Source: Halobacillus naozhouensis
GTDB taxonomy: Bacteria > Bacillota > Bacilli > Bacillales > Halobacillaceae
Direction of reading: 5' to 3'
DNA length: 64,000 nt
Assembly: GCF_029714185.1 (NCBI RefSeq)
Contig: NZ_CP121671.1
Location: 3,224,001 to 3,288,000 of the forward strand
Made by a program: the position numbers and the translations under genes. Of the stretch, positions 24,927 to 32,491 are shown piece by piece. Numbering within the stretch: the stretch's first letter is position 1; each line of letters begins with the position of its first letter. A model generated the notes under the pieces. The model had not been told where the DNA came from and did no database searches. It saw nothing but the letters and a program-made list of their open reading frames with translations.

Positions 24927-24993
24927 AAGGATATAATTTTCACAAATGTTCCCTTCATAACCTGCAAGGGGCGAGCATTTAGGCTTGATTTTA

Positions 24994-26184
24994 TTAATAA
25001 GTGTAATCTCTATTTGAAATGACAACATGTTTACCGGTTTGAGCCCATGGGTATCCCCTTTCACTTGGCAGCTCCCATTCTTTGTAGCAATTCAAAAGAG
25101 CTTCAGCTAAACCCGGTACATATGTAGTCATAGTTTCTGGATCTTTTTTCACTAGTTTTGGCGGAAAAGCCGGTACTTCTGGTACGGCTTCATGCATACC
25201 CTTAATAGCAAGTAATTGAGAGTAAGATGCTTCTATACCACAACAGATTTCCTGGTGCCCTTTTAATACGGCTTGTATACAGACTTCCAACTTGCGAATA
25301 TGTTCGGTTTCTGGATCACCATAATCCTTAACTGACCCATCCCCCCAACGGGCTTTCATCGTATCCCCATCCTCATAACGTATAGTGGCTTTTTCAAATT
25401 CCATCTCAAATTGAGGTCCACTCTCCTGGTTAATGGCATGAGAGGCAATATAGGAAAGTTCTACGGACTGATCCGTCTTTGCACGCAGTGCGCATGTGTC
25501 AAATGTTTCGATCGGGTTGGCTCGATATAACTCTATATTCATTGATCGTAATTTGGCACTGTGTTCCTTGGAGTCTCCCAATACATAAAGCAAATTGTGC
25601 AGGAAATGAGAAGCAGCATTATTAGCGATACTGTCGAAAATAGCCTCCCCATTTGGACCTTGAAGTTTTCCAGCCCAGTGAGAGCGATTATAATAATGTT
25701 GATTCCTGGGCCATAATACAATGGTCTTCCCTCGAATTGGTGCACCGAACAAGCCTTTTTGAATGTCCTGCTTCCATTCTTGAACCGATTGACTAAAGGA
25801 CCAATTAAACCCGATCGCTACAAAGCGTCCAGTCCGATTACGCACATGGCGCATGTGCTCCGCTTCCTCCCATGATCCAGTCATCGGCTTCTCGCAAAGG
25901 ACGTGACTACCATTCTCCATCGCCGTTATTGCCTGTGGGGCGTGTAAATGAATAGGCGTTGAGATAATGGCCAAGTCTGCTGTATGATTCTGATAAAATG
26001 ATTCGAGTGTGGAGTAAATCGGAATTTTTTGCTTCTTTATTTGGTCAAAAAAAGCACTACGCTCTGGATTAATATCAACCACTCCCTCAACCCAAGAAAG
26101 CCTATTCTGCTCGTAGAGCGCTTTTAAATATATTTCACCATAGCCAGCTATTCCTACTAATACAATCCCGCACTTTTCCTTCAT
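24994..26184 (-). CDS. Gfo/Idh/MocA-family oxidoreductase
   Basis: A 396-residue NAD(P)-dependent sugar or polyol dehydrogenase. The N-terminal Rossmann domain begins with GIVLVGIAGYGEIYLKAL (~5-22), and the family motif CEKPMTG contains the conserved Lys of the active site. The C-terminal domain has the usual open beta-sheet pattern. It overlaps the upstream gene by 4 bp and has a strong GGGAGGTGA ribosome site. It is the last gene of a run that includes two more members of the same family. Such enzymes oxidise hydroxyls of sugars or inositols, often to 3-keto forms. Substrate unknown. Confidence 0.87.
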   Translation of the reverse strand: MKEKCGIVLVGIAGYGEIYLKALYEQNRLSWVEGVVDINPERSAFFDQIKKQKIPIYSTLESFYQNHTADLAIISTPIHLHAPQAITAMENGSHVLCEKPMTGSWEEAEHMRHVRNRTGRFVAIGFNWSFSQSVQEWKQDIQKGLFGAPIRGKTIVLWPRNQHYYNRSHWAGKLQGPNGEAIFDSIANNAASHFLHNLLYVLGDSKEHSAKLRSMNIELYRANPIETFDTCALRAKTDQSVELSYIASHAINQESGPQFEMEFEKATIRYEDGDTMKARWGDGSVKDYGDPETEHIRKLEVCIQAVLKGHQEICCGIEASYSQLLAIKGMHEAVPEVPAFPPKLVKKDPETMTTYVPGLAEALLNCYKEWELPSERGYPWAQTGKHVVISNRDYTY

Positions 26185-27287
26185 ACGCCCTCACCTCCCT
26201 TTCTTTGAAAATTAGTTGCCTGCTCCTGGGCCAACAAACAGAGCTCAGCAGCTTTAAAAATATGATTTTGTGGCATAGCGTTTGACGTATTCTCCAGGAC
26301 ATCATGGGCGAGTCTGTAAAAATACGGGTACCCCACTTTTCCCTTCAAACCATATTTCCTTTCTCCTCCATGATTTACTAAATATAACTGTTCCCCTTCG
26401 GACTGATGGGTGATATCAATATATTTTCGCAATTCAATATATCCATCTGTGCCCAGTATTGTCGTTCGACCGTCTCCCCAGTTTCTCAGTCCATCTGGTG
26501 TAAACCAATCCACTCGAAAATAATGGACAGCACCGTTATCTGCAACCAAATGAGCATCACCATAATCCTCAAATTCCGGGTATTCGGGGTGAGACATATT
26601 TATGGCTGTGCTGCTTAGTATCCTCGCATTGTTAGCTTTCGCAAACCAGAGAAACTGTTCAATTTGGTGGCTGCCGATATCGCACACAATCCCTCCATAC
26701 GTTTCTTTCCAGAAGAACCACTCGGGACGTTGGTCGATATTTAATCTATGCGGTCCCATGCCAAGTACTTGTACAACATCACCGATAGCTCCTTTGTCTA
26801 TAAGTTGTTCGGCAAAACCGGCACATTCAACTTGCAAACGTTCGCTGTAAAATACTGCCCAGTGAAGCCCTGTTTCTTTTACCTTTTGTTCAGCCGCTCT
26901 CAGTTGACTCATTGTCGTAAAAGGAGCTTTTGCTGAAAAGAAGTGCTTGTCAGCATCCAATACTTGTAATCCTATATCACAACGGGTTGAAGGTATGGCA
27001 GCACTAGCCACCATTTGCACGGATTGATCCTGTAAAATTTGTGAAAGGGATGTGGCTTGACTGGCCTCAGGAAACACTTGCTGAAAAGCTTCTATTTTCT
27101 TTGGATCTTCATCCCAAACCCAACGAATAGTCGCTCCTGCCTCCTTCATTCCCTTGCACATGCTGTAAATATGGCCATGCTCTAAACCGAAGGCTCCAAT
27201 AAAAAGCCTATTTTCCTTTACAGGTGTCTCCTGGTGATGTTCAGGTTCAAATTTTGTATGCTGTGTGGATTCTGTTGCGTTCGACAT
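26181..27287 (-). CDS. Gfo/Idh/MocA-family oxidoreductase
   Basis: A 368-residue member of the same family but of another subgroup. The Rossmann domain opens with LFIGAFGLEHGHIYSMCKGM, which lacks a canonical GxGxxG, and SAKAPFTT replaces the usual CEKP motif, keeping the Lys. The segment GGIVCDIGSHQIEQFLW is the usual active-site loop with DIGSH. These changes suggest a specialised substrate or a non-oxidative role. A strong AAAGGAGGAG site precedes the ATG. A hairpin between this gene and the upstream epimerase gene may lower its expression. Confidence 0.83.
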   Translation of the reverse strand: MSNATESTQHTKFEPEHHQETPVKENRLFIGAFGLEHGHIYSMCKGMKEAGATIRWVWDEDPKKIEAFQQVFPEASQATSLSQILQDQSVQMVASAAIPSTRCDIGLQVLDADKHFFSAKAPFTTMSQLRAAEQKVKETGLHWAVFYSERLQVECAGFAEQLIDKGAIGDVVQVLGMGPHRLNIDQRPEWFFWKETYGGIVCDIGSHQIEQFLWFAKANNARILSSTAINMSHPEYPEFEDYGDAHLVADNGAVHYFRVDWFTPDGLRNWGDGRTTILGTDGYIELRKYIDITHQSEGEQLYLVNHGGERKYGLKGKVGYPYFYRLAHDVLENTSNAMPQNHIFKAAELCLLAQEQATNFQRKGGEGV

Positions 27288-27330
27288 AATCTATCTCCTC
27301 CTTTGCACTCCATTAATTAGGAACGAAAGA

Positions 27331-27356
27331 GAACGGAGCAATGAATTGCCCCGTTC
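27331..27356 (-). terminator. Intergenic hairpin, weak or partial terminator
   Basis: GAACGG..GCAA and TTGC..CCGTTC arms pair across a 4-base loop, followed on the minus strand by CTCTTTCG, which is only a weak T-run. It may reduce read-through from the epimerase gene into the next two genes. Confidence 0.45.
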
Positions 27357-27365
27357 CACTTTTAG

Positions 27366-28187
27366 TTATACATGTTCAACAAAGCTTTTCTTCATTAGCT
27401 TTAAAGTCTCATCTCCAGGCATATCCCAAATGTCCTGATTAATAATTTCAACTTCGATTGGACCATGATAATCATTCTCTTCTACTGCCTGCCTAATCCG
27501 AGGAATCTCAATCACACCATCCCCCATCATGGAACGTCCTTTAAAAATATCTGGAAGTGGTACTTTCCAATCTGAAACGTGAAAACCTAAAATATTTCCC
27601 CTCGCGTTCTCTATTTCTTGATATAAAAAAGGGTCCCACCAAACATGAAATACATCGACTATGACACCAACTTGGGAGCTGGCCAGTGAGTTCTGCAAGG
27701 CATTTGCTTCCCCAAGTGTCGTAATCACAGACCTGTCAGCAGCATACATTGGGTGCAGCGGTTCAATGCCCAATTTCACCTTATGTTGTTCGGCAAAGGG
27801 AATAAGTGTTTCAATCCCTTCCTGTACCCACTTGCGGCTTTCTGGTAAATTTTTATCCGGGGCAGCCCCACATACTAGTACAAGCACATCAGTACCCAGT
27901 TCAGCAGCCTCTTCAATTGCTCGTTTATTGTCATCAATACGCTGCACGCGCTCTGAAGCTGTAAGTGCTGGAAACATACCTCCACGACAGACGCTTGAAA
28001 CACCAAGTCCAGATTCTTTTATCATTTTCTTGCTTTCTTTCAAGCCAACTTCAGAGATTTTGTGACGCCACACGGATATCGTAGGAATTTCATTTCGAAC
28101 ACAGCCGTCTATGGCTTCCCTTAGTGACCAATTTTCTGTCGTAATTTGATTTAAACTGATTCGATTTACATTTACAACTCCACTCAT
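27366..28187 (-). CDS. Sugar phosphate isomerase/epimerase family TIM barrel
   Basis: A 273-residue protein of the AP-endonuclease-2 TIM-barrel family, which includes xylose-isomerase-like epimerases and dehydratases of inositol and sugar acid pathways. Metal-ligand segments are visible: LGIEPLHPMYAAD (Glu and His), VIVDVFHVWWDP (Asp and His), GFHVSDWK, and the final PIEVEIIN. It overlaps the DUF993 gene by an ATGA junction, so the two are translationally coupled. Together with the Gfo/Idh enzymes it should act on a keto-sugar intermediate. The exact reaction is unknown. Confidence 0.87.
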   Translation of the reverse strand: MSGVVNVNRISLNQITTENWSLREAIDGCVRNEIPTISVWRHKISEVGLKESKKMIKESGLGVSSVCRGGMFPALTASERVQRIDDNKRAIEEAAELGTDVLVLVCGAAPDKNLPESRKWVQEGIETLIPFAEQHKVKLGIEPLHPMYAADRSVITTLGEANALQNSLASSQVGVIVDVFHVWWDPFLYQEIENARGNILGFHVSDWKVPLPDIFKGRSMMGDGVIEIPRIRQAVEENDYHGPIEVEIINQDIWDMPGDETLKLMKKSFVEHV

Positions 28188-29368
28188 TTTACGGCCTCCA
28201 TTTGCTGAACACCGGCTAATTGAAGAACCGGATGCATCCTTGCAATCGCTTGCTCCGGATCAATCAGTACATTTGCTTTATCCGCTAGTTCAAACAGCTC
28301 CGTAAAATGCAGGATAGACCGTGCACTTTCCGCTCCTGCAATCATTCGAAAATGAGGCTGATGTCCGTTCAAATACGCCAAAAATACTACACCCGTCTTA
28401 TACGCATAAGTAGGGTTTTGAAAAATGTGACGAGCTAGCGGAACCGTACGATCTAACGTTTCCCGGAAACCTTTCACATCTCCCTGATCCAACTCCTGTA
28501 AGGCAGCAGAAGCAGCTGGTGCAATCGCATCAAAAATTCCTAACAGGGCGTGACTATACCCTTGTTCATCTCCTTCAATCAGGGATGGGTAGTTAAAATC
28601 ATCCCCCGTGTACATTCTCACGCTCTCCGGCAGGCGCCTGCGCATCTTTATTTCTTTTTGATCGTCTAATAACGATATTTTGATCCCCTCAATTTTATCG
28701 GCATGCATTTCGATTATACGGAGGCAAACCTCCATGGCTTTATCTGAATCATGGTGTCCCCAATATCCAGATAAATTAGGATCAAACATTTCACCTAGCC
28801 AATGCAGGATGACCGGCTGGGATACTTGGTCTAATATTTTGCCGTAAACGTATTCATAATCTTCTGGTGACTTAGCACACGCTGCAAGAGCGCGGCTAGC
28901 CATTAAGATAACTTTACTTCCGACTCCTTCGACATGTGAAACTTGCTCTTCATAAGCGTTTACAACATCTTCTAAACTTATATTTGGCCTTGGCTCTAGG
29001 TGATCGGTACCAGCTCCACTGGCAATCTTTCCGCCCACACTTTTGGCTTCTTTTACTGAGCGAGTAATTAATTCTTTGGCGTGTTTCCATTGCAGCCCCA
29101 TTCCGCGTTGTGCGGTATCCATTGCTTCAGCCACCGACAGACCAAGCGACCATAAATAATGGCGGTATTGCATGGTTTGCTCCCAGTCTATCGCTGGCTT
29201 TTTTACCGGGTCATCACTTCCAAACGGATTTGCCACTACATGTGCCGCTGAATAAGCAACACGAGATTTAAAGGTGCCTTCAGAAGGTTCAGGTAATGGT
29301 TCTTTTTGTGACAATTCGTATTTATACGTGGACCCGTCTTGTTTAGGCAAATAAATAAAATGAGTCAT
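28184..29368 (-). CDS. DUF993 protein, dihydrodipicolinate-synthase-like aldolase
   Basis: A 394-residue DUF993-family protein, distantly related to the DapA/NAL class I aldolase fold. Recognisable segments include RVAYSAAHVVANPFG, GRGMGLQW-like AQRGMGLQWKHAKELI, GAGTDHLEP, PVILHWLGEMFDP, and GIKISLLDDQKEI, whose Lys is in the position expected for a Schiff base. Its reaction is not established to my knowledge; a retro-aldol or dehydration step on a keto sugar is the natural inference. It lies between a Gfo/Idh gene (14 bp away) and the TIM-barrel gene (4-bp overlap), so the three should work in sequence. AAGGAGG ribosome site. Confidence 0.85.
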   Translation of the reverse strand: MTHFIYLPKQDGSTYKYELSQKEPLPEPSEGTFKSRVAYSAAHVVANPFGSDDPVKKPAIDWEQTMQYRHYLWSLGLSVAEAMDTAQRGMGLQWKHAKELITRSVKEAKSVGGKIASGAGTDHLEPRPNISLEDVVNAYEEQVSHVEGVGSKVILMASRALAACAKSPEDYEYVYGKILDQVSQPVILHWLGEMFDPNLSGYWGHHDSDKAMEVCLRIIEMHADKIEGIKISLLDDQKEIKMRRRLPESVRMYTGDDFNYPSLIEGDEQGYSHALLGIFDAIAPAASAALQELDQGDVKGFRETLDRTVPLARHIFQNPTYAYKTGVVFLAYLNGHQPHFRMIAGAESARSILHFTELFELADKANVLIDPEQAIARMHPVLQLAGVQQMEAVK

Positions 29369-29382
29369 AAACTATACCTCCT

Positions 29383-30534
29383 TCACACATTCAAGCTGGG
29401 TACGTCAAGCCAGCAGCGTTCTTTGGAAGACTGCAGACCTAGGTCAGCTAACTGGGTCCCTTTAGCCCCTTCTAATAGATCCCACGGGAAAGCTTCATCT
29501 TGATACACATGCTTTAAAAACATCTCCCATTGGATTTTAAATGCATTTTCAAAGAGTTGATTATCTGGAACCTCTACCCACTGATCTTGAAAATCTATCG
29601 TGTTTTCTAAATCTGGGTTCCAAACTGGCTTTGGTGTGTTCACTCTATGCTGGGTTTTACAGCCTCTAAGTCCCGCTACAGCACTTCCTTCCGTCCCATC
29701 TACTTGAATCGTCAGCAGGTCATCACGATCCACGCGAACCGTCCATGAAGAATTCACACTGGCTATGACACCATTTTCAAGTTCAAAAGTAGCGTACGCT
29801 GCATCATCAGCGGTAGCATTATAAGTATTTCCAGCCTCATCTACTCGCTCGGCAATATGTGTAGCTGTCACTGCCGATAATGCTTGAACAGACCCGAATA
29901 GGTGATCCAGTACATAACGCCAGTGAGGGAACATATCAACAACGATCCCTCCGCCGTCTTCTTTTTTATAGTTCCAAGAAGGTCGTTGACACTCTTGCCA
30001 ATCTCCTTCAAACACCCAATAACCGAATTCCATACGAACGGATAAAATATCTCCAAAAAACCCTGCATCTATTAACCTTTTCAGTTTCATGACACCTGGT
30101 AAAAACAATTTATCTTGAACCACACCATTTTTCACGCCAGCTTCTTTTGCAAGCTCTGCCAGCTCAAGAGAACCCTCTAATGAAGTAGATGTCGGTTTTT
30201 CACAATAAATATGTTTGTTTGCTTGGATAGCCTGTTTAATAGCTTCTTCTCTTCGGGTAGTTGTTTGAGAGTCAAAGTAAATGACATTATTCTCATCTGC
30301 TAATGCTTCTGATAGATCAGTTGTCCAACGTTCGATAGCATATTTCTCAGCAAGTGTTTTTAATTTCCCTTCATTACGACCGACAAGGATTGGGTCTGGC
30401 ATGATGTAATCTCCGTTACCGAGTGCAACTCCTCCCTGTTCACGGATTGCGACTATAGAACGGATTAAGTGTTGTCTCGTTCCCATGCGGCCGGTTACCC
30501 CATTCATGATGATTCCTATATTATGTGTACTCAT
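29383..30534 (-). CDS. Gfo/Idh/MocA-family oxidoreductase, first gene of operon
   Basis: A 383-residue dehydrogenase of the Gfo/Idh/MocA family: GIIMNGVTGRMGTRQHLIRS at the N-terminus (a GVTGRMG variant of the Rossmann motif), IYCEKPTSTSLE with the active Lys, and EDGGGIVVDMFPHWRYVLDHLFG as the catalytic loop with Asp and His. It heads the operon with DUF993 and the epimerase. A GAGGAGGG site precedes the ATG. The promoter upstream carries the same 40-bp module as the TRAP operon and a near-consensus cre. Substrate probably a pectin-derived sugar or a rare sugar; not determined. Confidence 0.87.
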   Translation of the reverse strand: MSTHNIGIIMNGVTGRMGTRQHLIRSIVAIREQGGVALGNGDYIMPDPILVGRNEGKLKTLAEKYAIERWTTDLSEALADENNVIYFDSQTTTRREEAIKQAIQANKHIYCEKPTSTSLEGSLELAELAKEAGVKNGVVQDKLFLPGVMKLKRLIDAGFFGDILSVRMEFGYWVFEGDWQECQRPSWNYKKEDGGGIVVDMFPHWRYVLDHLFGSVQALSAVTATHIAERVDEAGNTYNATADDAAYATFELENGVIASVNSSWTVRVDRDDLLTIQVDGTEGSAVAGLRGCKTQHRVNTPKPVWNPDLENTIDFQDQWVEVPDNQLFENAFKIQWEMFLKHVYQDEAFPWDLLEGAKGTQLADLGLQSSKERCWLDVPSLNV

Positions 30535-30576
30535 ATGATTCCCTCCTCTAATGGTTACATTTAGTGTAAACCTAAC

Positions 30577-30590
30577 TGTAAGCGGTGTCT
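30577..30590. promoter_or_regulatory. cre-like box before the oxidoreductase operon
   Basis: TGTAAGCGGTGTCT agrees with the cre consensus at all positions but the last. It overlaps the 3' end of the shared promoter module, as expected for a CcpA site near the transcription start. Confidence 0.55.
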
Positions 30591-30626
30591 TATTAGAAGG
30601 GGAAGCTAATTCTCAATTTCGGAAAT
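30587..30626 (-). promoter_or_regulatory. Conserved promoter module, copy 2 (probable AraC target)
   Basis: Minus strand: ATTTCCGAAATTGAGA, 15 variable bases, TAATAAGAC, identical in both blocks and spacing to copy 1 at 24887-24926. It lies between the AraC gene and the oxidoreductase operon it should control. Confidence 0.65.
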
Positions 30627-30672
30627 CATTTAATTTAAATGCTAATGATTAGGGCAGGGACTTTTGAAAAAC

Positions 30673-31488
30673 TCATTTACCTCTTTGCGTGGTACGGTAC
30701 ATATTGGGGGGGACACCTATGTGTCTTTTAAATAAGCGATAAAAAGTTGAAAGGGATTCAAAGCCAACTTCAAAACATATGGAGACAATATCTTTTTCTG
30801 TTTCTACTAGTAATTGCTTCACTAAGCCTAGACGAACCTCTGTCAAATATTGCATTGGCGTACTATCATAATAGTCGTTAAAAATACTTTGCATATAACG
30901 TTTACTCATACCCATTCGATTCGCAATATCCTCTGCATTTTTGATATCAAAATAACGTGTATCGATATAATGACGTAACTGTTCTACTCGTAAGGTATTC
31001 ATATCCGTTTGAGGCGTATCCTGAGGAGATCGTGCTATGGTGAAAAGCAGTTCTGCCATATATAACTTTAACCCCATTTTCCAAAGGCGATCACCGTGGG
31101 ACTGTTCATATAACATCTTCCGAAGAAGTTGGCGAAGCTCACTGCTATCAAACATATTGAGTTTTTGTACCCATGCCTTTTGGAAAACTGACTCAACTAA
31201 TTGTTGCTGAATATCATCACCCAACACTGTTGCGTCAAACTCAAGCACTAAGACAGTCATTTTTGACTCTGCGGCTATTGAATGTTCGGTCAAAGGGGGG
31301 ATAATAATAAAACTGTCTCGTGCAATTTGATATGGATGCTCATCCAGCGTACATTTCCCTTTTCCCTCCAATGTGTACAAAATTTGATGAGTCCTATGAT
31401 GATGTGACTTCACTCTATCATTTTCATTGTGTTTACTTTCATAAAGAGAGATGATAGCAGAACGTTTATTTCCTGTGTGGTCATACAC
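30673..31488 (-). CDS. AraC-family transcriptional activator
   Basis: A 271-residue regulator with an N-terminal cupin sensor domain (RVKSHHHRTHQILYTLEGKG, then PLTEHSIAA) and a C-terminal pair of helix-turn-helix units (DIANRMGMSKRYMQSIFNDY and IVSICFEVGFESLSTFYRLFKRHIG). Such proteins usually activate sugar operons on binding the inducer. It lies just upstream of the oxidoreductase operon, in the same direction, and a repeated promoter module found only in front of that operon and the TRAP-PL11 operon is its likely target. AGGAGGAA ribosome site. Confidence 0.9.
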   Translation of the reverse strand: MYDHTGNKRSAIISLYESKHNENDRVKSHHHRTHQILYTLEGKGKCTLDEHPYQIARDSFIIIPPLTEHSIAAESKMTVLVLEFDATVLGDDIQQQLVESVFQKAWVQKLNMFDSSELRQLLRKMLYEQSHGDRLWKMGLKLYMAELLFTIARSPQDTPQTDMNTLRVEQLRHYIDTRYFDIKNAEDIANRMGMSKRYMQSIFNDYYDSTPMQYLTEVRLGLVKQLLVETEKDIVSICFEVGFESLSTFYRLFKRHIGVPPNMYRTTQRGK

Positions 31489-31590
31489 TTTTATTCCTCC
31501 TCACTGAAAGAGCTAAATAAAGGTCGATGTGTCAATACATTTTAATAACTGTGGCTTCAGCAGTGAGTAATAACATTCAAAGAAAGTTAT

Positions 31591-31617
31591 AAAAAAGAGG
31601 CCATAATTATGAGCCTC
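31591..31617 (-). terminator. Terminator after rhaR
   Basis: GAGGC(T)CATAA and TTATGGCCTC pair with one bulge and are followed on the minus strand by six T. It lies 15 bp after the DeoR-type regulator gene and ends the rhaEW-rhaR transcript. Confidence 0.7.
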
Positions 31618-31631
31618 CCTACCCTTTCTAT

Positions 31632-32393
31632 TTAAACTCTTATTAAATTTAATGATTTATCGTGTAGTTGTTGAACAATACGGCTATCCATTTTTTGATC
31701 CGTAATAATATGGTCTACAACTTCCAAATCATAAAGTTTTGAAAAGGCTTGTACACCAAATTTACTAGAATCAATCATAATGAAAACCACATCAGCACTA
31801 TCAATCATTTTTTTCTTAATTCGAGCCTGCTGTTCATTTGATTCACTAATACCCCGTTCTAAATGAACCCCTTTGCATGAGATAAATGCTTTATTTACAT
31901 GATAGGTGTCTAATGATGCTTCAGCTAAAGGACCAACATAGGACAACGATTTGGGTAACAAGACACCACCCGTTGAGATCACAGTGACTTGTTTTTTAGA
32001 ACTCAATTCCATGGCTACTTTTATCGAATTGGTCAATACAGTTATCTGTATATCTGGTAATGCTTTAGCCATATACCAAGCCGTAGTACTAGCATCTAAA
32101 ATAACTTTATCTCCTTCATGGACTTGCTTGACTGCCTCGAGAGCTATTTCTTTTTTCTCCTCTACATTAGTTACTTCCCTTTCAGCATATGGGATCTCAA
32201 GAGAGTCCGAAGAATTAACACTTATTGCACCACCATGACTTCTAGATAGCTTTTTCTCTCTTTCCAATTTCTCTAAATCTCTGCGAATGGTTTCTTCTGT
32301 AACGGAAAAGGCCTGACTTAATTCCGTAACACGAATACTTTTTCGTTCATTTACAAGTTCAACAATTTTTTGTTGTCTCTCAGCAACGAGCAT
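31632..32393 (-). CDS. rhaR: DeoR-family repressor, probable rhamnose regulator RhaR
   Basis: A 253-residue DeoR-type regulator: winged helix at ~3-55 (RQQKIVELVNERKSIRVTELSQAFSVTEETIRRDLEKLE) followed by a sugar-phosphate-binding domain with DGASTTAWYMA-like DASTTAWYMAK and the terminal IITDQKMD. DeoR proteins usually sense a phosphorylated sugar intermediate. It is directly downstream of rhaEW, the same order as rhaEW-rhaR in B. subtilis, where this protein represses the rhamnose operon. Repeated TGTTTGTTT elements before rhaEW and rhaM are its candidate sites. Confidence 0.82.
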   Translation of the reverse strand: MLVAERQQKIVELVNERKSIRVTELSQAFSVTEETIRRDLEKLEREKKLSRSHGGAISVNSSDSLEIPYAEREVTNVEEKKEIALEAVKQVHEGDKVILDASTTAWYMAKALPDIQITVLTNSIKVAMELSSKKQVTVISTGGVLLPKSLSYVGPLAEASLDTYHVNKAFISCKGVHLERGISESNEQQARIKKKMIDSADVVFIMIDSSKFGVQAFSKLYDLEVVDHIITDQKMDSRIVQQLHDKSLNLIRV

Positions 32394-32443
32394 TTTTCCC
32401 CTTCTTTCTTACCTGGATACCTTTACGGCAATAGTTTTATATT

Positions 32444-32483
32444 AAATGATAGACTTCCTGCCAAAACAAGAAATCTATCATTT
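32444..32483. repeat. Inverted repeat between rhaEW and rhaR
   Basis: AAATGATAGA and TCTATCATTT are perfect 10-bp arms around a 20-base loop. It lies in the 98-bp gap between the two genes, 51 bp upstream of rhaR. With no T-run after it, it is more likely an mRNA processing or stabilising hairpin, or an operator, than a terminator. Confidence 0.45.
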
Positions 32484-32491
32484 ATACTTCT

